Shown in pieces: positions 1 to 11,597 of a DNA stretch of 64,000 bases (the first letter of the stretch is position 1; every line of letters starts with the position of its first letter). The stretch spans positions 33,575-97,574 of the forward strand of contig CAWHIX010000012.1 of NCBI GenBank assembly GCA_963829545.1. Direction: 5' to 3'. The DNA comes from JAXGXJ01 sp963829545 (GTDB lineage: Bacteria > Actinomycetota > Thermoleophilia > RBG-16-64-13). The position numbers and the translations under genes are program-made. Under the pieces are notes generated by a model. It ran no database searches, was not told where the DNA came from, and worked only from the letters and a program-made list of their open reading frames with translations.

Positions 1-141
1 GAATCCAGGGGAGGGCCCGCGCACATGGAAAGTGAGTGTGCCATCACATACTGCAGGCGAATTGGGTTATCATATTGGGTGGACAGGGGGGGACGCACGC
101 GCAGGAGGACTGTATATGAGGTGACCCGGTCCCGTTACGTG

Positions 142-160
142 GCTACCAGTCTCTGGTAGC
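142..160 (+). promoter_or_regulatory. hairpin in the leader of the first binding-protein gene
   Basis: An 8-bp perfect stem (142-149 with 153-160) closes a three-base loop and lies about 40 bases before the start codon. No T-run follows, so it does not look like a terminator. It may stabilise the mRNA or form a 5' leader structure; no known riboswitch motif was recognised. Confidence 0.35.
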
Positions 161-201
161 GACATCCACTCTGACTTCCGAAAAGAAATCAAGGAGGGAT
201 C

Positions 202-1494
202 ATGAGAAGCAGGACTACGTTCGCCGTCGTCCTTGTGCTCCTCGTTATCGGCCTCGCTTCCATGCTGGTACTTGCAGGTTGCGGGTCGGAGGACACTGAG
301 ACGACGGCTCCAGGCGAGACCGAGACCACCGCGGCGCCGACCGATACAACCGCCGCGGCCGGCGCGTTCGACGGCGAGATCGTCATCGGCGCGCTCGCTT
401 CGCAGACCGGCGCCAATGCCATGACCGGCGCCGAGATGAAATGGGCCTACGAGAAGGCCGCTGCTGACATCAACGCCGCGGGTGGCGTCGATGTCGGTGG
501 CAAGAAGATGGAACTCAAGCTCAAGTTCGTCGACGACAAGACCGAAGCCACCGAGGGTGCGGCCGCCGTCGAGAAGCTGATCAAGGTCGAAGACCTCAAG
601 CTGATCCTGGGCACCAACATCACGCCCATCAACCTGGCCGCAGGCCTGGTGGCTGAGAAGTACGAAGCCTACTACCAGATCTCCACCAGCTGGACGGACT
701 ACATCGCCGCCCAGAACTTCAAGTGGGTGTCTGACATCTTCTTCACGCCCGCCGCTGCCGTGTCGATCCCCTTCGGTGTCGCCGGCCTGCTGCCTGAGGA
801 AGACCAGCCCAAGGCTTGGTGCATGCTGACAGAGGACAACCAGGACGGCCAGGGTCTCGCCGAGGGCGCCGTGGCGATCGGTACCGAGATGGGCTACAAC
901 ATCGCCCTGTCCGAGTCCTACACGCCGGGCACGAAGGACTTCTCCTCCATCATCCTCAAGCTCAAAGAGAACAACATCGACGCCGTCATCGTTCTCATCT
1001 CGCCCGCCGACGGCATCACCTTCGTCAAGCAGATGAAGGAGCAGAACTACTCTCCGGAGTTCATCTTCGGCTGGAAGGGCTTCTGGCCCACCGAGTTCAT
1101 GACGGCTCTGGGCCCCGACTCCGACTACATGGGCCACGACGGCTTCTGGTCTGAGGACAACGGCGCTCCCGGCTCCAAGGAACTGGGCGAAGCCTTCAAG
1201 GCCGAGCACGACGGTCTCGACTCCGTGAGCATCGGCCTCTCCTACGCCTCCGTGCAGATCATGGCCCAGGCCATCACGCAGGCCGGCTCGACCGATCCCG
1301 CCGCCGTCCGTGATGCGGTCTTCGGCGGTACATTCCCTGGCACCACCATGGGTGACGTGACTTATGCCGAGAACGGCATCTGCGACGTAGAGCCTTACGG
1401 ACTCTGGTGGAAGAGCGGGGAACGCGTGGTGTACTGGCCTGACCGGGCAACGCGTGGGAACCGTTCGTTCCCTGGGACCAGCGGTAGGAACTGA
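202..1494 (+). CDS. ABC transporter substrate-binding lipoprotein, branched-chain amino acid type (copy 1)
   Basis: Predicted lipid-anchored binding protein of the LivK / Peripla_BP_6 family that would capture an amino acid or related small ligand outside the membrane. A signal peptide ends in lipobox LAGC with Cys27, followed by a Thr/Ala/Glu-rich linker and then the binding fold starting near GEIVIGALASQTG. The start is set by AAGGAGG just upstream of ATG 202. Comparison with the two following paralogs suggests the genuine end is PWDQR followed by TAG at 1485-1487; the frame printed here appears to have lost one base near 1445 and runs to 1494. Permease and ATPase genes are not in the window, so the ligand and partner cannot be named. 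A hairpin terminator follows. Confidence 0.88.
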   Translation: MRSRTTFAVVLVLLVIGLASMLVLAGCGSEDTETTAPGETETTAAPTDTTAAAGAFDGEIVIGALASQTGANAMTGAEMKWAYEKAAADINAAGGVDVGGKKMELKLKFVDDKTEATEGAAAVEKLIKVEDLKLILGTNITPINLAAGLVAEKYEAYYQISTSWTDYIAAQNFKWVSDIFFTPAAAVSIPFGVAGLLPEEDQPKAWCMLTEDNQDGQGLAEGAVAIGTEMGYNIALSESYTPGTKDFSSIILKLKENNIDAVIVLISPADGITFVKQMKEQNYSPEFIFGWKGFWPTEFMTALGPDSDYMGHDGFWSEDNGAPGSKELGEAFKAEHDGLDSVSIGLSYASVQIMAQAITQAGSTDPAAVRDAVFGGTFPGTTMGDVTYAENGICDVEPYGLWWKSGERVVYWPDRATRGNRSFPGTSGRN

Positions 1495-1556
1495 CTGAGC
1501 GTCGGCCACGGCGGCCGCTACCGAAAGCCGCGGCTGACCCCGTTCGAACGCCATCA

Positions 1557-1596
1557 GCCCCGCCCCCCGCTCAGCGAGGGGCGGGGTTTCTTTTTT
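1557..1596 (+). terminator. rho-independent terminator after binding protein 1
   Basis: A GC-rich stem (CCCCGCCCC pairing with GGGGCGGGG) closes a short loop and is followed by TTTCTTTTTT. This is a classic intrinsic terminator and separates copy 1 from copy 2. Confidence 0.92.
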
Positions 1597-1829
1597 GCAG
1601 GCTTTTCTTCCCATCGAAGTCGGGTCTGCTTGAGAATGCGAAGCCTTTTTCTGAACTGCCTTTCGTGGTAGGATGCGTCGTCACGCTTCTGTGGCACTTT
1701 TGGGGGGAACTATCGCGTAAGATTTCACTCGGGTCTGTCTTTCCCCGGGCTCTTGTCAGCCCACCTCGCTTCACCAAACGTACGCAGAAGCAGAGTCAGT
1801 TCCACGATCGCCTATTGGGGGTACTCATT

Positions 1830-3168
1830 GTGAGAAGAAAGAAAGCGCTGATCCTTACCATCACTGTCCTCGTCATCGGCCTGCTGTCCATGGGACTTCT
1901 GGCTGCCTGCGGTGAGAGAGGAGACGACCACCACCGCGGCACCGACCGAGACCACCGCGGCACCGACCGAGACCACCGCGGCACCGACCGAGACCACCGC
2001 ACGCGCCAGCACCGAGACCACTGCCGCGGCCGGCGGCTTCGACGGCGAAGTCGTCGTCGGCGCCCTCGCGTCCATGACCGGCGCGAACGCCATGACCGGC
2101 GCCGAGATGAAGTGGGCCTACGAGCAGGCCGCCAAAGACATCAACGCCGCAGGCGGCATCGATGTTGGCGGCAAGAAGATGGAACTCATCCTCAAGTTCG
2201 TCGACGACAAGAGCGACGCCACCGAGGGCGCCGCGGCCGTCGAGAAACTGATCAAGGTCGAGGGCGTGGAGCTGATTCTGAGCTCCAGACATCACTCCGA
2301 TCAACCTGGCCGCGGGCATCGTGGCCGAGAAGTACGAGGCCTTCTACTCGATCGCCACCAGTTGGACCGACTTCATCGAGGCTCAGAACTTCAAGTGGGT
2401 CTCCGACGTGTTCTTCACGCCCGGTGACGCCGCTGAAGTGCCGTTCAGCATCGTCGACCTGCAGCCCGAGGCCGAGCGTCCGACCAAGTGGTGCATCCTG
2501 ACCGAGGACAACCAGGACGGCCAGGGCCTGGGCGAGGGCGTCAAGGCCATCGCCGCCCGCCCCTGGCTGGACACCATCGTCCAGTACGAGCCCTACACCC
2601 CGGGCACCAAGGACTTCTCCTCCGTCATCCTCAAGATGAAGGAGAACGAGGTCGACGCCGTCGTGACCCTCATCTCCCCGGCGGACGGCATCACGTTCGT
2701 CAAGCAGATGAAGGAACAGGACTTCTCGCCCAAGTTCCTCTTCGGTTGGAAGGGCTTCTGGCCCACCGAGTTCATGACGGCTCTTGGTCCTGACTCCAAC
2801 TACATCGGCCACGACGGTTTCTGGTCCGAAGACAACGGCCTACCCGGGCTCCAAAGAACTGGGTGAGGCTTTCAAGGCTGATCACGACGGCCTCGACTCC
2901 GTGAGCATCGGCCTCTCCTACGCCAACGTCCAGATCATGGCGCAGGCCATCTCGCTGGCCGGCTCCGACCGACAGCCGATGGAAGTGAGAGACCAAGTCT
3001 TCGGCGGCACCTTCCCCGGCACCACCATGGGCGACGTCACCTATAGCGAGAAGGGCATCGCCAACGTGCCCCCCGTGGGTCTGTGGTGGATGGACGGCAA
3101 GCGCATCATGTTCTGGCCCGATGCCGGCAACGACTTCGGTGTGGTTCGTACCCTGGGATCAGAGGTAG
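1830..3168 (+). CDS. ABC transporter substrate-binding lipoprotein, branched-chain amino acid type (copy 2, frameshifted)
   Basis: Close paralog of the gene before it, of the same LivK-like family. It starts at GTG 1830; the signal peptide ends LLAAC with Cys27, the same position as in copies 1 and 3. The linker contains three tandem AAPTETT units. The binding domain (GEVVVGALASMTGANAMTG onward) runs in three frames: single-base breaks lie near 1919, 2287, 2848 and 3140, and each is repaired by removing about one base. After repair the C-terminus reads FVPWDQR then TAG at 3166-3168, matching its paralogs. The breaks are more likely sequence errors than decay, because the protein on either side is intact and highly similar to copy 1. 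A terminator follows. Confidence 0.82.
1936..1998 (+). repeat. three 21-bp tandem repeats coding AAPTETT
   Basis: The units 1936-1956, 1957-1977 and 1978-1998 are nearly identical and in frame, building the linker between lipid anchor and binding domain of copy 2. A more diverged set of the same heptapeptide occurs in copy 3. Confidence 0.85.
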
Positions 3169-3240
3169 CACTATCTGAGACTGCACCCGGAGGCCGGTCG
3201 ACGGCCACCAGGGTAGTGACAGCCAGTAGACTGACCCGAA

Positions 3241-3280
3241 CCCCGCCCTTCTCGCTCGCGAGGAGGGCGGGGTCTTCTTA
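3241..3280 (+). terminator. rho-independent terminator after binding protein 2
   Basis: The stem CCCCGCCCT (3241-3249) pairs with AGGGCGGGG (3264-3272) and is followed by TCTTCTT. Confidence 0.85.
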
Positions 3281-3310
3281 ATGGTGTTGCACTTGGGGGC
3301 CTCAAGGTAC

Positions 3311-3368
3311 TACTCTGACGGAGTAGGAACGAGAAACGCCGTTCTCGTTCGTCATTGGCGGTCGCCAA
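3311..3368 (+). ncRNA. three consecutive hairpins in the leader of binding protein 3
   Basis: Between the previous terminator and the third binding-protein gene lie a 6-bp hairpin (about 3311-3326), a 9-bp hairpin with a six-base loop (stem 3327-3335 with 3342-3350) and a small palindrome TTGGCGGTCGCCAA (about 3355-3368). The cluster is compact and could be a structured 5' leader or a small RNA. It matches no family I recognise. Confidence 0.3.
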
Positions 3369-3469
3369 GAGTGGGGGGGGATTCTATGCGGTGAAGTCCA
3401 CTCGTTCTGACTCACGTCCTTGGGCTGTAACCGACCCATCGTAGTTTTAGCCTACCTTAGGGGGGTAAA

Positions 3470-4807
3470 GTGAGAAGCAAGAGAGTAGTTGTGTTGACCC
3501 TCGTAGTTCTCGTCGTCGCTCTCATGTCCGTCATGCTCCTCTCCGCGTGCGGTGGTGACGAAGTGACCGTCACCACCGTCGGTCCGACCGATCACCACCG
3601 CTGCTCCGACCGAAACGACTGCCGCTCCGACCGAAACCACCGCTGCTCCGACCGAAACCACTGCCGCGGCCGGCGGCTTCGACGGTGAACTCAACATCGG
3701 CGCGGTGATCACCCTGACCGGCGGAGGCGCCATGGGTGGTGCCGAGCAGAAGTGGGCCTACGACAAGGCCGCGGCCGACATCAACGCGGCTGGCGGCGTC
3801 GACGTGGGCGGCAAGAAGATGGAGCTCAAGCTCACGTACGTCGACGACAAGAGCGACGCGGTCGAGGCCGCGGCGGCCGTCGAGAAGCTGGTCAAGGTCG
3901 AAGGCTTGAAGAGTCATCCTGAGCACCCAGGTGTCGCCCATCAACCTGGCGGCCGGCATCGGCAGCCGAGAAGTACAAGGCGTACTACCACGCGGTCGTG
4001 ACGTGGACCAACGCGGCCCGCGACCAGAAATACAAGTGGGTGACGGACTTCTTCTTCGCCCCCTGGGAAGTCGGGGAAGTGCCCTTCAAGATGGTGGAAC
4101 TCCAGCCTGAGGCCGACCGGCCCACCAAGTGGGGTATCCTGACCGAGGACAACGCCGACGGCCAGGGCCTGGGCGGGGCCCTGAAGGAAGTAGCCCAGAA
4201 CTACCCCTGGATGGAGATCGCGCTCCTACCAGACCTACACGCCCGGGCGCCAAGGACTTCTCCTCGATCATCCTCAAGTTCAAAGATGCACGGCGTGGAC
4301 GCCATCGTGACCCTCGTCTCGCCTGCAGACGGCATCACCTTCACCAAGCAGTTGAAGGAACAGAAGTTCGCGCCCAAGTACATGATGGGCTGGAAGGGCT
4401 TCTGGCCGACCGAGTACTCGTCGGCGCTGGGTCCCGACTCCGACTACGTCTGCTTCGACGCTTTCTGGTCTGAAGACCTGCCCAACCCGGGCGCGAAGGA
4501 ACTGGGCGAGGCCTACAAAGCCGACCACGACGGCCTTGACTCCGTCAGCATCGGCCTCTTCTACGCCAACGTGCAGACTCTGGTGCAGGCCATCGAAAAG
4601 GCCGGGTCGACCGAGCCGGCAGCAGTGAGAGACGAAGTCTTCGGAGGCACCTTCCCCGGCACCGTCATGGGTGACGTCGTCTATGACATGGAAGGCATCG
4701 CCAACGTCATCCCGCTGGGCCTGCAGTGGATGGGTGGCAAGCGTATCGTCATCTACCCCGACCAGGGCAACAAGATGGAATGGTTCAAGCCCTGGGACGA
4801 GAGGTAG
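3470..4807 (+). CDS. ABC transporter substrate-binding lipoprotein, branched-chain amino acid type (copy 3, frameshifted)
   Basis: Third tandem LivK-like lipoprotein. It starts at GTG 3470 shortly after a G-rich ribosome site; the signal peptide ends LLSAC with Cys27. A linker of three AAPTETT-type units is followed by the binding domain (ELNIGAVITLTGGGAMGG) and it ends PWDER, TAG 4805-4807. About six single-base insertions (near 3593, 3913, 3965, 4229, 4249 and 4292) split the frame; joining the pieces gives a full-length protein. It is less similar to copies 1 and 2 than they are to each other, for example at VTWTNAARDQKYKWVTDFFF, so it may bind a different ligand. No permease genes are adjacent. 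Confidence 0.82.
3600..3662 (+). repeat. three diverged 21-bp repeats coding AAPTETT
   Basis: Units 3600-3620, 3621-3641 and 3642-3662 encode the same heptapeptide as in copy 2 but with different third-base choices. The amino-acid repeat is therefore conserved beyond recent DNA duplication. Confidence 0.7.
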
Positions 4808-4873
4808 GAACAGTCGCCGACTTGTGAGAGCCGCCCCGACCGGGAGGGCTCTGACGAGACCGCACGAAGTGAC

Positions 4874-4912
4874 AGAGGCCGGCCCTCCCCCACGCGGGGA
4901 GGGCCGGCCTCT
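4874..4912. terminator. long perfect hairpin between convergent genes
   Basis: A 17-bp perfect stem (4874-4890 with 4896-4912) with a five-base loop lies between binding protein 3 (plus) and ileS (minus). It lacks a clear T-run on either side, so bidirectional termination is an inference from strength and position. Confidence 0.65.
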
Positions 4913-4953
4913 GCTCATGGCGGGAGCGCAAGGCGTGCCGCACCGTCGGAACC

Positions 4954-8265
<3,312 letters not shown>

Positions 8266-8440
8266 GCGTTCCTCCTGTCGGCGCCGCGCCCAACCACAAA
8301 GAAGCCCCGCCCCGCGCTTGCGCTGCCGGCGAACGTTCGCCGGGCGCCTGCCTGTTCCGCCTGCCTGGGATTACCGACGCCGCCGGACGACTGCCGGCGA
8401 TCGCCGCGCTCTCCCGGCGACCTTGGTCGCGGAACCGGAG

Positions 8441-8800
8441 CGCGTAGGGACGGGACGAAACCCGCGGTACCACCCTACTTGGCCGCGCGCCGCGCGGCCC
8501 ACTCTGCGGACGCTCCTGCCTCTTGCGATCGGCACCACGACTCACGCGGCGCTTCTCGGCGGCTCTCACGTCCCCCTTCTATAACGGGAAGGACCCGGCC
8601 AGGTCTACTGGGTACGAGCCTGCTCAGCGGCCCCTTCGGGGACTTTCGCCGCGGCCCCTGGGGGGCAACGTGGGTGGCCGGCTCGACCGTTCGGCTGGCG
8701 GCTCGGGGATGATATTCGAACGCCGGTTCCCACCGGGCTCGCACCATCCCCGGCTCGCTGCGGGAAGAGCAGCGCCTACTCGTTCCCGTCATCGCCTTTC
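8441..8800 (-). promoter_or_regulatory. T-box leader of ileS
   Basis: Read on the minus strand, this leader has the ordered parts of a T-box that senses uncharged tRNA-Ile. There is a 5' AGTA element near 8780-8777, the stem I motif GGATGGTGCGAGCCCGG near 8750, then a specifier region GAATATCATCCCC around 8719-8707 containing the Ile codon ATC, and a central AGTAGA. The universal core AGGGTGGTACCGCGG sits at 8476-8462 and is closed by CGTCCCTAC. A long palindrome (8326-8343) and about 170 further bases separate the core from the start codon. Actinobacterial ileS T-boxes often act on translation; I could not assign a clear terminator here. Confidence 0.93.
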
Positions 8801-8810
8801 GTGCTCGCGT

Positions 8811-8839
8811 AGTCTAGTGGTATGCAGGGGAAACTTCAA
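8811..8839 (-). promoter_or_regulatory. promoter of the T-box-ileS transcript
   Basis: The minus strand reads TTGAAG (8839-8834), a 17-base spacer, then TAGACT (8816-8811). This predicts transcription starting near 8804, immediately before T-box stem I. Confidence 0.7.
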
Positions 8840-8841
8840 GG

Positions 8842-8907
8842 CGGGCGGATATGGGCTCTCCTCCAGCTGCGAAGTCACGATTCTTCCGGAGAGCCCATAT
8901 CCGCCCG
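8842..8907. repeat. 20-bp perfect inverted repeat with 26-base spacer
   Basis: Arm CGGGCGGATATGGGCTCTCC (8842-8861) is perfectly inverted at 8888-8907. It lies between the divergent ileS promoter and the next plus-strand gene. No T-run follows on either strand. The spacer ends CGATTCTTCC, which recurs 50 bases on before a second hairpin, so it looks like a small repetitive palindromic element. Confidence 0.8.
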
Positions 8908-8933
8908 GTGAGCACGAGGGGGATTGTGGGTCG

Positions 8934-8964
8934 CGATTCTTCCGAGGAGACGGGCTCTCCTCCG
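8934..8964. repeat. second related palindrome
   Basis: CGATTCTTCCG recurs here and leads into a 7-8 bp hairpin (about GAGGAGA with TCTCCTC). Shared words with the preceding inverted repeat (GATTCTTCCG, GGGCTCTCC) suggest the two are diverged copies of one element. Confidence 0.5.
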
Positions 8965-9011
8965 GCGTCAAGGGAAACGCCCGGCCCGTAACGGTGCGGT
9001 AGGATGGGCGT

Positions 9012-9200
9012 ATGAGGGCCCCAGGGACAGGTGCAAAGGCTTCGGGCACGCGGCATGCCTCACGCCTTCGCGGCTACCTGCCCTATCTGGTGTTCATCAT
9101 CTTCGCCGCTCTCGTCGTCGCCGGCCTCGCCTTTGACGAGTTCGGTACCGTGTGGGCGAACGCCGCCACCATCTGCCTGAGCTGTATTGGGATCCAGTAG
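9012..9200 (+). CDS. small CXXC membrane protein, CD1871A-like
   Basis: A 62-residue protein with a basic N-terminus, one hydrophobic segment (about residues 23-41) and a C-terminal CLSCIGIQ motif, giving one membrane anchor and a dithiol at the very end. The size, the terminal CXXCIGI signature and the neighbours (polyferredoxin, then cysteine desulfurase) match what I know of the CD1871A family, whose function is not established. The stop abuts the ATG of the polyferredoxin gene, indicating co-translation. The CXXC could accept electrons from, or pass sulfur to, the next two products; that is inference. Confidence 0.75.
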   Translation: MRAPGTGAKASGTRHASRLRGYLPYLVFIIFAALVVAGLAFDEFGTVWANAATICLSCIGIQ

Positions 9201-10154
9201 ATGGTCAGTGAGTCCCCTTCGAGGCAGAACCCGGGTCGCCTGAGCCGGATGAGCCGCCTGGCCTCCCTGGGCCGGCGTCGATGGACGCAGATCGCGAGCG
9301 CGCTGCTGCTCAATATCTGGATCCCGGCCTTCTTCTCGGGGACTATCGTACAGGCTCGTTCCAAGGGCATCTGCGTCCCCGTGCTCAACTGCTACTCCTG
9401 TCCGGCGGCCATAGCCGCCTGCCCCATCGGCTCCATGCAGCACATGATGGCCGGCGCCCGGGCGCGCTGGAGCCTGGGCGAGCTTCAACTCGGCCTGTAT
9501 GTACTGGGCTCCATGGGCGTGGTGGGAGCGCTGGTGGGGCGCTTCCCGTGCGGCTGGCTCTGTCCGTTCGGCCTCTTCCAGGAGCTTGTCCACAAGATCC
9601 CAGGACCCAAGCTGGGCATCCCCCGCTTTCTCGGGTATCTGAAGTACGTCGTGCTGGCCTTGACGGTCTTCATCCTGCCCTTCTTGGTGGTGGATGCGTT
9701 CGGATACGGAGACACCTGGTTCTGCAAGTGGATCTGCCCCACGGGGACATTGGAGGCCGGCCTGCCGCTCGTGGCAGCGAACGCCGACATCCGCGCCCAG
9801 GTCGGCCTGTTGTTCGTGTGGAAGGTGGCGCTACTCGTGGCCTTCTTCGGCTGGATGATAGTGAGCATGAGACCCTTCTGCCGGACGGTGTGCCCTCTGG
9901 GAGCGATCCTGGGGCTCTTCAACAAGGTGAGCCTCTTGCGACTGTCGGTCGACACCGCGGAGTGCACCTCCTGCGGCAACTGCGTCGCCGTCTGCCCCGT
10001 GGATATCGACCCGCGGAGACGCCCCAACAGCCCGGACTGCATCCGCTGCCTCAAGTGCGCGAAGACGTGCGAGGCGGATTGCATCCGGTACGAGTTCGGA
10101 GTGGGCGACCGACTTCGGCAGGTGGGCGACAAGCACTGCCCAGGAGACTGCTGA
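9201..10154 (+). CDS. membrane polyferredoxin, NapH/YccM-like 4Fe-4S protein
   Basis: A 317-residue membrane protein expected to carry electrons through 4Fe-4S clusters. Several hydrophobic spans cover roughly residues 30-240. Loop motifs CGWLCPFG (about 117-124) and CRTVCPLG (about 227-234) are hallmarks of the NapH/NosR-type membrane ferredoxin fold. Two C-terminal cluster motifs follow, CTSCGNCVAVCP (from about 255) and CIRCLKCAKTCEADC (from about 280). An extra Cys-rich segment, NCYSCPAAIAACP, lies near the N-terminus. ATG 9201 directly follows the stop of the CXXC gene; an in-frame ATG at 9249 is an alternative start. The context predicts electron transfer to the small CXXC protein or the desulfurase downstream. 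Confidence 0.85.
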   Translation: MVSESPSRQNPGRLSRMSRLASLGRRRWTQIASALLLNIWIPAFFSGTIVQARSKGICVPVLNCYSCPAAIAACPIGSMQHMMAGARARWSLGELQLGLYVLGSMGVVGALVGRFPCGWLCPFGLFQELVHKIPGPKLGIPRFLGYLKYVVLALTVFILPFLVVDAFGYGDTWFCKWICPTGTLEAGLPLVAANADIRAQVGLLFVWKVALLVAFFGWMIVSMRPFCRTVCPLGAILGLFNKVSLLRLSVDTAECTSCGNCVAVCPVDIDPRRRPNSPDCIRCLKCAKTCEADCIRYEFGVGDRLRQVGDKHCPGDC

Positions 10155-10274
10155 AGTAACGGAGCTTCCCTTCCTCGGCGTCTTCCCTCGGCCGAAGTGA
10201 CACCTGGGTGCCAGGGTGTCGGTCGGAGCTCAAAAGGGTACAATATGCAGGGACATCCCCGAGTGGAGCGATTC

Positions 10275-11597
10275 ATGATCTATCTGGACAACGCCGCCAC
10301 TTCGTGTCCCAAACCTCCAGAGGTGGTGGCAGCCGTAGCACAGGCCCTCCAGGACGTGTGCGCCAACCCCAGCCGCGGAGCCTACGAGCTCTCCCTGGAG
10401 GCTTCGCGCAACCTGTTGCGCACGAGGCGGGCCGCGGCGCGTCTCTTCGGTATCCGCGACGAAGCCCGGGTGATCTTCACCCTCAACGCCACACACGCCC
10501 TCAACATGGCCTTGAAGGGGCTCCTGGGTTCGGTCGCGGCCGGCCGTGACCGGGCCGTGCCCACGCGCCACGTCGTGACATCGTCGCTGGAGCACAACTC
10601 GGTTGTCCGCCCGCTGGCAGTGCTGGCCGCCCAGGGAGTGGAGATCACCCGGGTGCCCTGCAGCAGCGACGGCAGCACCGACCCCGGAGACGTCTTGGCG
10701 GCCGTCCGCGCCGACACGGCCCTCGTGGTTCTCACGCACGCCTCCAATGTCCTGGGAACGGTATTGCCGGTCGCGGAGATAGGGCCGCGTCTGCGCGAGC
10801 GTGGGGTCCCTCTCCTGGTGGACGCAGCTCAGACGGCGGGGTGTTTCCCCATCGACGTCGAGGCGATGGGCATCAGTCTCCTTGCCGTTTCGGGTCACAA
10901 AGGGCTTCTCGGGCCTCAGGGCGTGGGGATCCTCTATGTCGCGCCGCACATGGAGCTCGAGACTCTCTTCGAGGGAGGCACTGGGAGTCGCTCGGAGTCG
11001 TCTGAGCAGCCCTCTATATGCCCCGACCGCTTCGAGGCCGGCACACCCAACAGCCCCGGCATAGCGGGATTGGGGGCCGGCATCGGGGTGGTGAAGCGCG
11101 AGGGTGTGGCCGAGTCAGGGCGCCGCCAGTACGAGCTGGCGCTGCGCCTCTTTCGAGGACTGGACGGAGCAGAGAGCATCACGGTGTTCGGACCCTGGGG
11201 GAATCTGTCATCCGAGCCGTCCGCGGCAGCCGACGCCGTCGCGGGTGACGCAAGTGACGCGGGTGGCGCGACCGACCCCCCGGGCGCGGCCGTGACGGGT
11301 GCCTCGTGGGTCCCCCCCGTGGCACCCATCGTCAGTCTTGCCGTCGACGGCCTCACCTCGGCCGAGGTGGCCCGCGTCCTCGACAGGGAGTTTCAGATCG
11401 CCGTCCGGGCCGGGCTGCACTGCGCGCCCGAAGCGCATCGCGTCGCCGGGACCCTGGAGGGTGGCCTCGTGCGTCTGAGTATCGGCCACAGCACTACCGA
11501 GGCTGAGGTGGCGGAAGCCGTCGCGGCGCTCCTGGAGATAGCGGGTAGACCCGCTCGCCACTGGCTAACTGAATGGGAGGGCCACTATGCCCAATAG
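10275..11597 (+). CDS. cysteine desulfurase / class V aminotransferase-fold PLP enzyme
   Basis: A PLP enzyme predicted to remove sulfur from cysteine. The start is taken as ATG 10275 (MIYLDNAATS, the usual family start) with GGAG upstream; the open frame extends further 5'. The PLP lysine lies in AVSGHKGLLGPQG (about residue 209). The catalytic-loop cysteine is in VRAGLHCAPEAHR near residue 382, the SufS-like RxGxHC arrangement. An Ala/Asp/Gly-rich insert of about 35-40 residues before VPPVAPIVSL is unusual. The genes just upstream (CXXC protein, polyferredoxin) recur beside this desulfurase type elsewhere. Its last 11 bases overlap the moxR start. Confidence 0.85.
   Translation: MIYLDNAATSCPKPPEVVAAVAQALQDVCANPSRGAYELSLEASRNLLRTRRAAARLFGIRDEARVIFTLNATHALNMALKGLLGSVAAGRDRAVPTRHVVTSSLEHNSVVRPLAVLAAQGVEITRVPCSSDGSTDPGDVLAAVRADTALVVLTHASNVLGTVLPVAEIGPRLRERGVPLLVDAAQTAGCFPIDVEAMGISLLAVSGHKGLLGPQGVGILYVAPHMELETLFEGGTGSRSESSEQPSICPDRFEAGTPNSPGIAGLGAGIGVVKREGVAESGRRQYELALRLFRGLDGAESITVFGPWGNLSSEPSAAADAVAGDASDAGGATDPPGAAVTGASWVPPVAPIVSLAVDGLTSAEVARVLDREFQIAVRAGLHCAPEAHRVAGTLEGGLVRLSIGHSTTEAEVAEAVAALLEIAGRPARHWLTEWEGHYAQ

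Noticed and set aside
70..1614. A 514-codon minus-strand open frame
   Set aside because: It lies wholly antisense to the first binding-protein gene, lacks a ribosome site and has His/Gly/Val-rich shadow composition typical of GC-rich DNA.
4280..4953. Apparent extension of the ileS frame into the third binding-protein gene
   Set aside because: The open frame simply fails to meet a stop; family length, the intervening strong hairpin and the convergent gene all place the true end near 4954.
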